The notes: generated from the letters alone by a model not told the origin. A DNA stretch of 64,000 bases from Halobellus limi (GCF_004799685.1 NZ_CP031311.1:682001-746000), one strand, 5' to 3'. Shown: positions 8,859 to 17,921, numbered from the stretch's first letter. Program-made: numbers and translations.

Positions 8859-9548
8859 ATGCGGTTCGTTATCATTGGTGCAGGTCGCGTCGGACTCCGG
8901 ACCGCCCGGGTTCTCAGAGACGAGGGGCACCAGGTCACGCTCGTCGAACTGGACCGCGACCGGGTGGAACGCGCCCGCGAGGCCGGCTTCGAGGTGGTCC
9001 ACGGCGACGGGTCGCTGGAGGACGTCCTCTCGGAGGCGGGCATCGAGGACGCCGACGGCCTGGGGGCGCTCACGAGCGACCTGAACGTGAACTTCGCGGC
9101 GTGTTCGATCGCCAAACACCACCGGACGTGGACGGTGCTCCGCGTCGACGAGGACTACCGAGAGGAGGTCTACGAGAAGTACGCCGACGAGGTCGACGAG
9201 GTGGTCTACCCCGAGCGGCTGGGCGCGATCGGCGCGAAGAACGCGCTCCTCGGCGGTTCGATCCACGCCATCGCCGACGTCGCCCAGCACCTCCAGGTGG
9301 TCCTGATGACCGTCACCGAGCAGTCGCCGATGCGCGGCTACACCATCGAGGAGGTGGCGCTCCCGGCGAACTCCCGGATCGTCGCGTTCGGGAAGGCCGA
9401 CGAGCCGATGGGGCTGCCGCTGTCGGACGACTCCCTCGAGGTCGGGGACCGACTCGCCGTCCTCGCCGACTTCGACGTCCTCGAGGAGGTCAGACAGCTC
9501 ATCGTCGGCGAGACGCTCGCTCCCGAACCGGAGGGAGGTGCGGCCTGA
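8859..9548 (+). CDS. RCK (TrkA-N/TrkA-C) domain regulatory protein
   Basis: A 229-aa cytoplasmic protein. Residues 1-120 are a Rossmann RCK-N domain (FVIIGAGRVG near the N-terminus; LVELDRDRV with the acidic residue expected for NAD ribose binding). Residues about 140-220 are an RCK-C domain (MRGYTIEEVALPANS, VGDRLAVLADFDV). TrkA-type proteins gate K+ channels or transporters in response to nucleotides. No channel gene is adjacent. The stop overlaps the ATG of a RAM-domain gene, so the RCK and RAM proteins are made together. Confidence 0.88.
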   Translation: MRFVIIGAGRVGLRTARVLRDEGHQVTLVELDRDRVERAREAGFEVVHGDGSLEDVLSEAGIEDADGLGALTSDLNVNFAACSIAKHHRTWTVLRVDEDYREEVYEKYADEVDEVVYPERLGAIGAKNALLGGSIHAIADVAQHLQVVLMTVTEQSPMRGYTIEEVALPANSRIVAFGKADEPMGLPLSDDSLEVGDRLAVLADFDVLEEVRQLIVGETLAPEPEGGAA

Positions 9549-9778
9549 TGGTCACCGCCTACGTGATGGTGAAGGCCTCGACCGGCGACGTCGACCGGCT
9601 GAAATCGGAGATGGAGGCCGTCGACGGCGGCGTCGAGTCCATCAGCGTCGTCGCGGGCGACATCGACTACATCGTGAAGGTCCGCGTCGACACTCCGGGC
9701 GACGTCAAGGACATCGCCACGGCGATCCACGAGATGGCCGGCATCGAGAACACCCAGACGTACATCGCGATGGACTGA
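9548..9778 (+). CDS. Stand-alone RAM domain protein, coupled to the RCK gene
   Basis: A 76-aa Lrp/AsnC ligand-binding domain without HTH (MVTAYVMVKASTGDV to TYIAMD). The start codon shares a base with the RCK stop (TGATG), which implies translational coupling and probably a joint complex. It is paralogous to 8482-8712. Ligand unknown; amino-acid or nucleotide sensing is plausible from the fold. Confidence 0.88.
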   Translation: MVTAYVMVKASTGDVDRLKSEMEAVDGGVESISVVAGDIDYIVKVRVDTPGDVKDIATAIHEMAGIENTQTYIAMD

Positions 9779-9785
9779 GACCGGG

Positions 9786-9850
9786 TACTCTCACTTCGCA
9801 CCGCCGAGTGCAACCTCCTTTACGGCGTTCGGCGGGGAGAGACGAGGGTA
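9786..9850. repeat. 65-bp palindromic 3'-end element, copy 2
   Basis: It begins 8 nt after the stop of the RAM gene at 9778. Outer arms are TACTCTC (9786-9792) and GAGGGTA (9844-9850), pairing with one U-G wobble. It is the same length as copy 1 and aligns ungapped, with conserved ends and a variable loop. Changes in the inner arms keep pairing through G-U wobbles. Beyond it, CGGTATGAGACGGTC also follows copy 3. Confidence 0.6.
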
Positions 9851-9911
9851 ATCGGTATGAGACGGTCGACGATCGCTTTCGTCCCGGCGCGGCGCGCGGC
9901 CGGCGACGTTT

Positions 9912-10424
9912 TCAAAGCGGCGTCCCGCCCCGACTGCCGCCCGCGGCGTCGGCCGCCTGCTGGATGAGATCCGTCACCGGTTCGGTGTACTCGTACCCGG
10001 GGATGACGCCCTCGACGTACGTCCCCTCGACGTACTCGACGACCGCGACCGCGTCGTCGGCGGCGCGTTTCGCGTCGAGGTCGGACAGTTCCACGCGAAC
10101 GACCGCCTCCTCTCCCGTCCGTTCGACCTCGACGCCGACGTCGTCGCTCCCGCGGAGCACGCCGTCGACGTCTTCCACTCGGAGCGCGAACGTGTCGAAC
10201 CAGCCGTCCTCGACGACGGGCGCGACCCGATCGGCCGTGACCGCGTCGAGCATCGGGACGCGGACGGCGACAGAGAACGTCGCGTACCCGTCCGCCGAGC
10301 CGACCTCGACGTCCGCGTCGAACACCGTCGTCGCGACCGCGTAGCGGTCGTCGTCTCTCGGTTCGAGCGATTCGTGGCTGTCGGCGGCGCGCCGGGCGCG
10401 CTCGACGGCGTCACTCCCGCTCAT
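9912..10424 (-). CDS. Conserved haloarchaeal protein (resembles DUF5813)
   Basis: A 170-aa acidic soluble protein. It starts MSGSDAVERARRAADSHESL and contains a region with alternating beta segments (YAVATTVFDADVEV, YATFSVAVRVPML) and a C-terminal YVEGVIPGYEYTEPVTDLI. I associate the pattern with the DUF5813 family found in haloarchaea, from memory only. No catalytic motif is evident. It is transcribed alone, divergently from the sRNA/rps8e region. Confidence 0.75.
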   Translation of the reverse strand: MSGSDAVERARRAADSHESLEPRDDDRYAVATTVFDADVEVGSADGYATFSVAVRVPMLDAVTADRVAPVVEDGWFDTFALRVEDVDGVLRGSDDVGVEVERTGEEAVVRVELSDLDAKRAADDAVAVVEYVEGTYVEGVIPGYEYTEPVTDLIQQAADAAGGSRGGTPL

Positions 10425-10559
10425 CTGGACTCACTCATTGGGGAACGGAGGGGCCACGGCGACAAAAACGTCTCGCGTGACGGAGGACCGACCGCGGATT
10501 TTCCGGAAACTTCTGACCGGGTACGGCACGTTTAAGTACATTCCACCCATTCGCTCAAG

Positions 10560-10651
10560 TGACGCTTCGTCTGGAGGGCCGAAGCGTCAGCGGGGACCAA
10601 TTCAGGGCGGCAGCGGCCGTCCGGGCCGTTCCCGGACGGCTGCTTCCTTTT
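10560..10651 (+). ncRNA. Candidate two-hairpin small RNA upstream of rps8e
   Basis: A TATA-like TTTAAGTA (10531-10538) lies about 29 bp before a perfect 10-bp hairpin (TGACGCTTCG, 10560-10569, with CGAAGCGTCA, 10580-10589). After a 20-nt linker comes a second hairpin (10610-10643): GCAG, a 3-nt bulge, then CCGTCCGGG paired with CCCGGACGG and CTGC around a CCGTT loop. The pyrimidine tract TTCCTTTT (10644-10651) follows, as in archaeal terminators. The 346-bp gap 10425-10770 contains no convincing ORF. It could be an independent sRNA or the leader of rps8e. No ACA box or C/D box pair was seen. Confidence 0.5.
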
Positions 10652-10770
10652 CCGCGACCCGACGACGATGAGCCGCGCGGCCGTCGCTTCCGTTCTCCCG
10701 CGTGAGACGAGGGGGATCGCCGCGCCGCCACTCCGTGCGATTCAAGTACTCACCCGGCCAGTTACCCCGT

Positions 10771-11148
10771 ATGCAGGACCAAGGACGTTCCAAGCGGAAG
10801 CGCACCGGCGGTCGACGCCGGCGCTCGCACAAGAAGACCCGCCACCAGCTCGGCCGACAGCCCGCCGAGACCACCGTCGGCGAACCCCGGTTCCAGGTCA
10901 TCGACTCCCGCGGCAACAACGAGAAGGTGCGCGCGCTCTCGGCGAACACCGCGCAGGTTGCCACCGACGGCGAGGTCGCCGAGGCGACGATCGAGAACGT
11001 GGTCGAAAACCCGGCGAACGTCAACTACGTCCGCCGGAACATCATCACGAAGGGCGCGGTCATCGAGACGTCGGAGGGGCGCGCCCGCGTGACGTCCCGC
11101 CCCGGCCAGACCGGTCAGGTCAACGCCGTCCTCGTCGACGACGAGTAA
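10771..11148 (+). CDS. rps8e: 30S ribosomal protein S8e
   Basis: A 125-aa protein with a basic, Arg/Lys-rich N-terminus (GRSKRKRTGGRRRRSHKKTRHQ) followed by the S8e beta-barrel with VRRNIITKGAVIET and a Gln-Asn-Val-rich end. It is an archaeal/eukaryotic component of the small ribosomal subunit. The ATG at 10771 was chosen because family members begin near MQDQGRSKRKRTGG. It is monocistronic here, with the sRNA candidate upstream and the phosphate regulator converging downstream. Confidence 0.94.
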   Translation: MQDQGRSKRKRTGGRRRRSHKKTRHQLGRQPAETTVGEPRFQVIDSRGNNEKVRALSANTAQVATDGEVAEATIENVVENPANVNYVRRNIITKGAVIETSEGRARVTSRPGQTGQVNAVLVDDE

Positions 11149-11170
11149 CTCGTTCTCTCTCGATCTCGAC

Positions 11171-12172
11171 TCACGGCGTCGGCGCGGCCTTCTGCAACGC
11201 CGTCTCCGCGATGTTCCCGCCGTAGTCGGCGCTCCGCGACACCGAATCGACGATGAGTCCGAGGAGCTGCGCGCGTGCGGGGTCAAGATCACGAAGCAGT
11301 TCGTCGATCTTCCGCGCGCGTTCGTCGATCACCTGGACGGACTCGCGGGCCTCGTTCGCCAGCCGGGTGGCCTCGTCGCTGTCGTCCGCGAGCAGCGCGT
11401 CCATCCCGTCGTCGATGATCGTCCGGGCCTCCTCGTGCAGTTCCGCGAGCGCGTCGACGACCTCCTCGGGGATCGGCTTCTCGAACTCCAGGGTGAGGTG
11501 GGCGATCTTCGTCGCGTGGTCGGCGACGCGTTCGAGCTGGCGCGCCGCGGACTGGTAGTCGAAGCAGACCTCGCGGGGCAGGCCGAGTTCCTCGGCGGCC
11601 TTCGGCGTCCGGAGCGTGGCGCGGAAGATGCGGGAGACGACCATCCACAGCCGGTCGACGTCGTCGTCGCGCTGGATCACGTCCCGTGCCATATCGGTGT
11701 CGAGTTCGGCGAGCGCCTCGACCGCGTCCGAGAGCATCGACAGCGCGATGAGCCGCATCCGTCTGACGGCGGTGTGGATCGACAGTTCGGCCGAATCGAG
11801 CAGGTCGCGGATGACCACCGTATCGCGGGTCTCTTCTAGGACTTCGAGCCCGACGAGACTCTGGGTCGCCTGCCGGATCGTCCGCCGCTGATCGGTCGTG
11901 ATCCGAGAGCTTTCGAGGGTGATGATGTCGAAGCCGCTGACGTACATCGTCATCACCGCGCGCGTCAGTTCGTCACCGGTGAGGTCGGTCACGTCGAGGC
12001 TCCCCTCGGTCCGCTCGTCCCCGTTCGTCGGTGCCAGGAACAGCGAGTCCCCCTCCGGGTAGAACTCGACGACGCTTCCGGCCGAGACGTCGTTCTCCGT
12101 CGCCCACTCTTTCGGAATGGAGACCGTGAACGTCGAGCCCCCGGTGACCTGAACTTTCCGCGTTTCCACCAT
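11171..12172 (-). CDS. Phosphate regulator: AbrB-like DNA-binding domain fused to PhoU
   Basis: A 333-aa protein. Residues 1-50 match the SpoVT/AbrB swapped-hairpin fold (VQVTGGSTFTVSIPKEWA). Residues about 110-330 are PhoU-like helical repeats with the metal-binding signatures RLERVADHATKIAH and the related SVSRSADYGGNIAE near the end. AbrB-PhoU proteins act as transcriptional regulators of phosphate uptake in haloarchaea. It is divergent from pstS across a 361-bp AT-rich region, and both promoters share a motif (see 12195-12221 and 12481-12510). A second, HTH-free PhoU is encoded at the end of the pst operon. Confidence 0.9.
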   Translation of the reverse strand: MVETRKVQVTGGSTFTVSIPKEWATENDVSAGSVVEFYPEGDSLFLAPTNGDERTEGSLDVTDLTGDELTRAVMTMYVSGFDIITLESSRITTDQRRTIRQATQSLVGLEVLEETRDTVVIRDLLDSAELSIHTAVRRMRLIALSMLSDAVEALAELDTDMARDVIQRDDDVDRLWMVVSRIFRATLRTPKAAEELGLPREVCFDYQSAARQLERVADHATKIAHLTLEFEKPIPEEVVDALAELHEEARTIIDDGMDALLADDSDEATRLANEARESVQVIDERARKIDELLRDLDPARAQLLGLIVDSVSRSADYGGNIAETALQKAAPTP

Positions 12173-12194
12173 ACGAGGCCGTAGCGATCATCGG

Positions 12195-12221
12195 AATATA
12201 AATTTGGCTATTACTATATAG
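12195..12221 (-). promoter_or_regulatory. Promoter of the AbrB-PhoU gene with a shared Pho motif
   Basis: Reading the minus strand, CTATATAGTAAT (12221-12210) precedes the TATA element TTTATATT (about 12203-12196), which is 27 bp before the ATG at 12172. The same CTATATAGTWAT motif in the same orientation lies upstream of pstS. An inverted repeat GCTAT-N6-ATAGC spans 12207-12222. Confidence 0.5.
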
Positions 12222-12222
12222 C

Positions 12223-12480
12223 AACCGGCACGAGACGGTCGACTTCGGTCCCGAACACGTTGAGCCGCTGAGATATGTACCCGAAAGTCTCACCGGGCGA
12301 AATCGGGCATCGACTCTGCGATCTCCTAGAGCGAAAGCAATTGGACTAATGTGGGACTTTCACCGATCAAAGATCGAATAACCGATCTATCATCGGCTGT
12401 TTTGAACACTACTGTTTCCCTGCGGCGCACGCCAGAGAGCAATTGATCTATCTCCGGTCGAGTATTGTCTGGTATTTTTT
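12223..12480. other. Intergenic region between the divergent Pho promoters
   Basis: This central part of the 361-bp gap between the AbrB-PhoU gene and pstS is AT-richer than its surroundings. No ORF or RNA was recognised, and no strong inverted repeat was found beyond the two promoter motifs at its edges. It probably serves as regulatory spacing for the phosphate regulon. Confidence 0.45.
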
Positions 12481-12510
12481 CTATATAGTTATATTAGTAG
12501 CGGTTTTATT
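12481..12510 (+). promoter_or_regulatory. pstS promoter with shared Pho motif
   Basis: CTATATAGTTAT (12481-12492) is followed by the TATA element GTTTTATT (12503-12510), 24-31 bp before the pstS ATG at 12534, so the mRNA is probably leaderless. The motif matches CTATATAGTAAT upstream of the divergent regulator, in the same orientation relative to transcription and at a similar distance from TATA. A Pho-box role is inferred. Confidence 0.5.
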
Positions 12511-12533
12511 CTAACTACGGATACGGAGAGGTA

Positions 12534-13589
12534 ATGACGCGGCAATCCGAACGCAACAGTCGTTTCTCACGTCGTGAGTTCCTCGCAGCCACCGGCGGTC
12601 TGGGCGTCGCCGGCCTGGCGGGCTGTACGCAGGACAACCCGAGCGGCGACGCGACCGACGAGCCGACGGAAGCCGGTTCGGACGGTTCCGGCTCGGGCGG
12701 GGACGGCGGGTCCGACGGACTCTCGGGAGACATCTCGATCGCCGGGTCGTCGACGGTGTTCCCGCTCGCCAGCGCGATGGCCGAGCGGTTCGAAGAGCAG
12801 CACAGCGACGTCAGTATCAGCCTCCAGTCGACGGGCTCGGGCGGCGGCTTCGCGAACTACTTCTGTACGGGACAGACCGACTTCAACAACGCCTCGCGGC
12901 CGATCCAGCCCGAGGAGGAAGAACAGTGCGGGGGCAACGACGTCGAGCCGGTCGAACTGAAGGTCGCGACCGACGCGCTCACCGTGATCGTCAACAACGA
13001 CAACGACTTCCTCGGCGACGGGCTCACCGTCGAGCAGCTCAACGAGATCTGGTCGGCGGAGTCGCCGCCGGAGACGTGGGCGGACGTCAACTCCGAGTGG
13101 CCCGACGAGCCCCTGGAGCTGTACGGCCCCTCGGACGCGTCGGGGACGTACGACTACTTCCACGAGACGGTCATCGGCGAGGAGGGCGGGCATCGCCAGG
13201 ACTACTCTCCGACCGAGCAGGACCGGACGATCATCCAGGGCGTCGCCGGCTCCGAGTACGCGATGGGGTATCTCGGCTTCGCGTACTACAGCCAGAACCA
13301 GGACACGGTACAGGCCGTCCCGATCAAAGACGGCGAGGGCGACTACGTCGAGCCGTCGCTCGACACCGCGCTGTCGGGGGAGTACACGCCCCTCTCGCGG
13401 CCGCTCTTCACCTACCCCAAGGTGTCCGCGCTCGAAGAGGAGCACATCGCGGAGTTCGCGCGCTTCTGGATCGAAAACTCGACGAGCGAGTCGATCGTCG
13501 CCGACGAGGTCGGCTACGTCCCGCTCAGCGAGGACGAGCGCGACGAGATGCTCGAGAAGATAGACAGCGCGGTCGGCGGATCGGCCTGA
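12534..13589 (+). CDS. pstS: Phosphate ABC transporter substrate-binding lipoprotein PstS
   Basis: A 351-aa protein with a Tat signal (FSRREFLAAT) and lipobox LAGC near residues 28-31, then a Ser/Gly/Asp-rich linker. The mature domain carries PstS phosphate-loop motifs: IAGSSTVFPL (about 65), STGSGGGF (about 98) and PSDASGTYDYF. It captures phosphate at the cell surface for PstCAB. It is first in an operon reading pstS-pstC-pstA-pstB-phoU with short gaps. Confidence 0.94.
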   Translation: MTRQSERNSRFSRREFLAATGGLGVAGLAGCTQDNPSGDATDEPTEAGSDGSGSGGDGGSDGLSGDISIAGSSTVFPLASAMAERFEEQHSDVSISLQSTGSGGGFANYFCTGQTDFNNASRPIQPEEEEQCGGNDVEPVELKVATDALTVIVNNDNDFLGDGLTVEQLNEIWSAESPPETWADVNSEWPDEPLELYGPSDASGTYDYFHETVIGEEGGHRQDYSPTEQDRTIIQGVAGSEYAMGYLGFAYYSQNQDTVQAVPIKDGEGDYVEPSLDTALSGEYTPLSRPLFTYPKVSALEEEHIAEFARFWIENSTSESIVADEVGYVPLSEDERDEMLEKIDSAVGGSA

Positions 13590-13649
13590 GCCGCTTTCCG
13601 GAGGACTCACCGCACTGACTGACTGACACGCCACTGAAACAATGACCAC

Positions 13650-14609
13650 ATGAGCACGGACGAACTGACGACGGACATCACGAAACAGACGGAAAACTCC
13701 CCGCGAGAGCTACTGACGCGCACGTTCTTCTTCCTGTGCGCCGCGCTCTCGATCGTGACGACGATCAGCATCGTCGCCCTCCTGGTGACCGAGGCGGCGA
13801 GGTTCTTCTCGCTCACGGCACCGCTCCTGGGCGTCACCGGTCCGACCGCGTCGATCGTCGACTTCCTCACCGGGACGACCTGGAACATCAACAGCGGCGA
13901 GTTCGGCGTCCTCACGCTCGTCTCGGCGACGGTGATGATCACGCTCGGATCGGCCGTCATCGCCATCCCGCTCGGCGTCGCGACGGCGATCTACCTCAGC
14001 GAGTACGCCAGCGAGCGCGCCCGGTCGCTGCTCAAACCCGCGCTTGAGATCCTCGCTGGCGTCCCGACGGTCGTCTACGGCTTCTTCGCGCTCATCTACA
14101 TCACGCCGGCGCTCTCGGTGGTCCTCCCGAGCATCGGGACGTTCAATATGCTGTCTGCGAGCATCGTCGTCGGGATTATGATCATCCCGATGGTCGCCTC
14201 GATCAGCGAGGACGCGATGTCGGCGGTGCCGGACGAACTCCGGCAGGCCGGCTACGGGATGGGCGCGACGAAGTTCGACGTCGCGACCGGGATCGTGGTC
14301 CCGGCGGCGCTCTCGGGCATCTTCTCCTCGTTCATCCTCGCGCTCTCGCGGGCCATCGGCGAGACGATGGCCGTCACGATCGCCGCCGGGTCGCGGGCGC
14401 AGTTCCTCAACCCCGTCAACCCCGCCTCGTTCCTCGAGGGGTCGCTCCCGATGACCGCCGCGATGGTGCAACTGCTCCTCGGCGACATCACCGGCGGGGG
14501 CCTCGCCTACCGGAGCCTGTTCGCGATCGGGCTCGTCCTCTTCGTCATCACGCTCGTCATGAACGTCATAAGCGACTTCGTCGCCCAGCGCTACCGGGAG
14601 GAGTACTGA
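13650..14609 (+). CDS. pstC: Phosphate ABC transporter permease PstC
   Basis: A 319-aa membrane protein with six predicted helices. The first helix begins near residue 30, after a polar N-terminus. The inner-membrane ABC permease signature covers EILAGVPTVVYGFFAL and later DELRQAGYGMGATKFDVATGIVVPAAL. It pairs with PstA to form the phosphate channel. An upstream ATG at 13642 is out of frame and short. The stop is separated from the pstA ATG by one base. Confidence 0.93.
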   Translation: MSTDELTTDITKQTENSPRELLTRTFFFLCAALSIVTTISIVALLVTEAARFFSLTAPLLGVTGPTASIVDFLTGTTWNINSGEFGVLTLVSATVMITLGSAVIAIPLGVATAIYLSEYASERARSLLKPALEILAGVPTVVYGFFALIYITPALSVVLPSIGTFNMLSASIVVGIMIIPMVASISEDAMSAVPDELRQAGYGMGATKFDVATGIVVPAALSGIFSSFILALSRAIGETMAVTIAAGSRAQFLNPVNPASFLEGSLPMTAAMVQLLLGDITGGGLAYRSLFAIGLVLFVITLVMNVISDFVAQRYREEY

Positions 14610-14610
14610 G

Positions 14611-16266
14611 ATGGCAGCCGAAACCGACACCGGGGCGATCGAGGGCTTCGGACAGGTCAGCCGCACGGTCGGCACCGTCTTCCGCTATCTGCTGCTCGCG
14701 GCGACGATGTTCGGCATCGTGATGCTGGCGGTCCTGCTGCTCTACGTCGCCAACGACGCGATCCGGCCGCTCACGGCCGACCCCGGCTGGTACCTGGCGT
14801 TCTTCCTCGCGCTCGTCGTCCCGACGGCCCTCGCGGGCTGGACCGTGCGCCGTCGCGACCCCGCGGCGCTCACCTTCGGGGCCTTTCTCGTCGGGACGCT
14901 CGTCGTCTCACTGATGTTCAGCGGTGGCGTGGCGCTCCTCGTGATCGACGTCGTTCCGCCGCTCGTCGCCCTGGCGTTCGCGATCGGCCTCGTCGTCCCC
15001 CTCGCCGCGACGATCGGCCTCACCCGCTACGCTCACCGGATCCCGTTTACGACCCGGCTCGCGGCGACGACGGCGGTCTTCTACCTCTCGCTGTTCGGCC
15101 TCCCCGGGCCGATCGGCGACGCCGTCGGCGCGCCACGGGTCCTCCCGAGCCTCGTCGCGTTCGTCCAGTCGATCCCGGTCATTCCGGTCGACTGGATGAT
15201 GGTCACGGCCGTCGTCGGCGGCGCGTCGGCGGCGGCGACCGGCGCCTACGTCTCCGGCGTCCGCGACACGTCGGCCGGGCTGTACGCGGCCGGCGCGGCC
15301 CTCGCGGCGAGCGCCGTCGCCGGCGCCGCCGGGCCGCTCGTCGGCGTCGACTCGGTCCCGGCGGTCGTGATCACGGCCGTCGCGTTCGTCCCGACGGGCG
15401 CCTACGCCTGGCGCGGGGCGTTCACCGAGGAGGGCTCCCCGCTCGGCCTCGCCTTCGCGGCGACGGTCGTCGGCGGCGCGCTCCTCGGAGCCGTCGCGGT
15501 CGATGCCCTCGGGTTCGCCGGGCCGCAGTCGTGGGTCGACTGGGGATTCCTGACGAGCGCTCACAGCGGGACCGCCGAGAGCGCGGGGCTGTACCCCGCC
15601 ATCGGCGGGTCGATCCTCCTGATGACGACGGTCGCCGCGCTGTCGTTCCCCGTGGGCGTCGGCGCGGCGGTCTACCTGGAGGAGTACGCCGGCGACAACG
15701 CGCTCACGCGGTTCGTCGACGTCAACATCTCGAACCTCGCGGGGGTCCCCTCCGTGGTGTACGGGCTGCTCGGCCTGGGCGTGTTCGTGACGTACCTCGG
15801 GCGCTCGGCCGGGACGGTCCTCGTCGGCGGCGCGACGCTCGCGCTTCTCATCCTCCCGATCGTCATCATCTCCGCGCGGGAGGCGATCCGCTCTGTCCCC
15901 TCCGATATGCGGCAGGCCTCCTACGGGATGGGCGCGACGCGCTGGCAGACGGTCAAGAACGTGGTGCTCCCCGAGGCGTTCCCCGGCATCCTCACCGGGA
16001 CGATCCTCGCGCTGGGGCGGGCCATCGGCGAGACGGCGCCGCTCATCATGATCGGCGCGCCGAACGTCGTGTTCAACCTCCCCACCGCGCTCGGCTCGAA
16101 GGTGAGCGCGATGCCGCTGCAGGTGTACGCGTGGTCCAGTCTCTTCGCCAGCGAGGACTTCTACACGAAGGCGGTCCCCGCCGGCGTCGTCGTGCTTCTC
16201 GCCGTCCTCCTGGCGATGAACTCGGTCGCGATCGTGCTGCGGAACAAGTTCGAGCGAACACAGTGA
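14611..16266 (+). CDS. pstA: Phosphate ABC transporter permease PstA with a long N-terminal membrane extension
   Basis: A 551-aa protein. The C-terminal part (from about residue 310: [52 protein letters not shown]) is a normal PstA permease. The first ~300 residues are extra and contain around seven or more hydrophobic segments, about twice the bacterial length of some 290 aa. It forms the channel with PstC. The extension's role is unknown. Confidence 0.92.
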   Translation: MAAETDTGAIEGFGQVSRTVGTVFRYLLLAATMFGIVMLAVLLLYVANDAIRPLTADPGWYLAFFLALVVPTALAGWTVRRRDPAALTFGAFLVGTLVVSLMFSGGVALLVIDVVPPLVALAFAIGLVVPLAATIGLTRYAHRIPFTTRLAATTAVFYLSLFGLPGPIGDAVGAPRVLPSLVAFVQSIPVIPVDWMMVTAVVGGASAAATGAYVSGVRDTSAGLYAAGAALAASAVAGAAGPLVGVDSVPAVVITAVAFVPTGAYAWRGAFTEEGSPLGLAFAATVVGGALLGAVAVDALGFAGPQSWVDWGFLTSAHSGTAESAGLYPAIGGSILLMTTVAALSFPVGVGAAVYLEEYAGDNALTRFVDVNISNLAGVPSVVYGLLGLGVFVTYLGRSAGTVLVGGATLALLILPIVIISAREAIRSVPSDMRQASYGMGATRWQTVKNVVLPEAFPGILTGTILALGRAIGETAPLIMIGAPNVVFNLPTALGSKVSAMPLQVYAWSSLFASEDFYTKAVPAGVVVLLAVLLAMNSVAIVLRNKFERTQ

Positions 16267-16292
16267 GTCAGAACCCAACGAGCCAGATCCCA

Positions 16293-17186
16293 ATGAGCCA
16301 GAACTCAACGAGCAAACAGAATCGGAACGAACCGGCGGAGAGAGACGAGTCGGCGGATCCGACCGCAGACGGGATGAACATCCAGACGGACGTCAGCGGA
16401 AGCGTCGACGCCTCCTCGGGCGGGTCGTGGACGCGCGACACCGTCGTCCGCGCGGAGCACATCGACGTCTGGTACGACGACGACCAGGCGCTCTCGGACA
16501 TCACGATGGAGATCCCCGAACAGAGCGTCACCGCGATGGTCGGTCCCTCGGGGTGTGGCAAGTCGACGTTTCTCCGCTGCATCAATCGGATGAACGACCT
16601 CATCGACAGCGCCCGCGTCGAGGGCGACCTCTACCTCCGCGGGAAGAACGTCTACGACGACGACGTCGACCCCGTGGCGCTGCGACGAAGGGTGGGGATG
16701 GTCTTCCAGAAGCCGAACCCGTTCCCGAAGAGCATCCGCGACAACGTCACCTACGGGTTGAAGATCCAGGACAAAGAGGGCGATTACGACGCGATCGTCG
16801 AGGAGTCGCTGAAGCGCGCCGCGCTGTGGGACGAGGTGAAGGACCAACTCGACGAGTCGGGGCTGGAACTCTCCGGCGGCCAGCAGCAGCGGCTCTGCAT
16901 CGCCCGCGCCATCGCGCCCGACCCGGAGGTCCTCCTGATGGACGAACCCGCCTCCGCGCTCGACCCGGTGGCGACCTCACAGATCGAGGACCTCATCGAG
17001 GAACTCGCCGAGGACTACACGGTCGTCATCGTCACGCACAACATGCAGCAGGCCGCCCGCATCTCCGATCAGACCGCGGTCTTCCTGACCGGCGGGGAGC
17101 TCGTCGAGTTCGACGACACCCAGAAGATCTTCGAGAACCCCGAGAGCCAGCGGGTCGAAGACTACATCACCGGGAAGTTCGGGTAA
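16293..17186 (+). CDS. pstB: Phosphate ABC transporter ATP-binding protein PstB
   Basis: An ABC ATPase with Walker [10 protein letters not shown], the PstB hallmark [13 protein letters not shown], signature [16 protein letters not shown], Walker [14 protein letters not shown] and the switch His in IVTHNMQQA. The start is uncertain: GTG at 16263 overlaps the pstA stop, ATG at 16293 gives MSQNST, and ATG at 16374 (MNIQTDVSG) starts just before the folded domain. The segment before 16374 has SQNP/SQIP/SQNS-like repeats and is probably disordered. Confidence 0.92.
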   Translation: MSQNSTSKQNRNEPAERDESADPTADGMNIQTDVSGSVDASSGGSWTRDTVVRAEHIDVWYDDDQALSDITMEIPEQSVTAMVGPSGCGKSTFLRCINRMNDLIDSARVEGDLYLRGKNVYDDDVDPVALRRRVGMVFQKPNPFPKSIRDNVTYGLKIQDKEGDYDAIVEESLKRAALWDEVKDQLDESGLELSGGQQQRLCIARAIAPDPEVLLMDEPASALDPVATSQIEDLIEELAEDYTVVIVTHNMQQAARISDQTAVFLTGGELVEFDDTQKIFENPESQRVEDYITGKFG

Positions 17187-17192
17187 TACAGT

Positions 17193-17870
17193 ATGCCAAG
17201 ACAAGAATACCAGGAGTCCCTCTCGAACCTCCGCGACGACGTCCTCTACATGAGCGAAGTCGTCGCCGAGCGGCTTCGGCTCGGACTCGACGCGCTCGAA
17301 CAGAAGGACCGAGAACTCGCCGAGGAGGTCGTCGGCGGCGACGACGAGGTGAACCAGATGTACCTCGACCTGGAGAGCGACTGCGTCGACCTGATCGCGC
17401 TGCAGCAACCCGTCGCCTCCGACCTCCGCTTCATCGCGGCGTCGTTCAAGATCATCACCGACCTCGAACGGATCGGCGACCTCGCGGTCAACCTCGCACA
17501 GTACGCGATGGACGCCGACCGGGACGTCTTCCCGGAGGTCGACGTCCAGCAGATCGGCGTCGAGACGCTGAACATGCTCGAGTCCGCGATGGCCGCCTAC
17601 GCGAACGACGACTCCGAGGCGTGCTACGCCGTCGCCGAGCGCGACGACGACCTCGACGCGATGTGCGAGGCCGCGAGTTCGACCGTCGTCCGCGACCTCA
17701 TCGAACACGACCCGTTCGGCGAGGACGACGCCGACGCGGAGTCGTACCTCCAGGACATCTCACGACTCCTGCTTACGGTCCGCGACCTCGAACGCGTCGG
17801 CGATCACGCGGTCAACATCGCCGCGCGTGCGCTGTATATGATCGAGGACGACGCCGAACTGCTGTACTGA
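17193..17870 (+). CDS. phoU: Phosphate signalling complex protein PhoU
   Basis: A 225-aa all-helical protein with two PhoU repeats. Each repeat has the metal-ligand pattern (FKIITDLERIGDLAVNLAQ near residue 90 and VRDLERVGDHAVNIAARAL near residue 195). PhoU links PstB transport activity to signalling and represses the Pho response. It lies 6 nt after pstB and closes the operon. The operon thus encodes plain PhoU, while the divergent gene encodes the DNA-binding PhoU. Confidence 0.93.
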   Translation: MPRQEYQESLSNLRDDVLYMSEVVAERLRLGLDALEQKDRELAEEVVGGDDEVNQMYLDLESDCVDLIALQQPVASDLRFIAASFKIITDLERIGDLAVNLAQYAMDADRDVFPEVDVQQIGVETLNMLESAMAAYANDDSEACYAVAERDDDLDAMCEAASSTVVRDLIEHDPFGEDDADAESYLQDISRLLLTVRDLERVGDHAVNIAARALYMIEDDAELLY

Positions 17871-17921
17871 TCGCCGTCGACCTGGTCACTGTCCCTCGCG
17901 AGGGAGCGACGGACCGTCCGC

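Noticed and set aside
14908-16308. 466-aa minus-strand open frame inside pstA
   Set aside because: It is antisense to a permease with clear motifs and has shadow composition.
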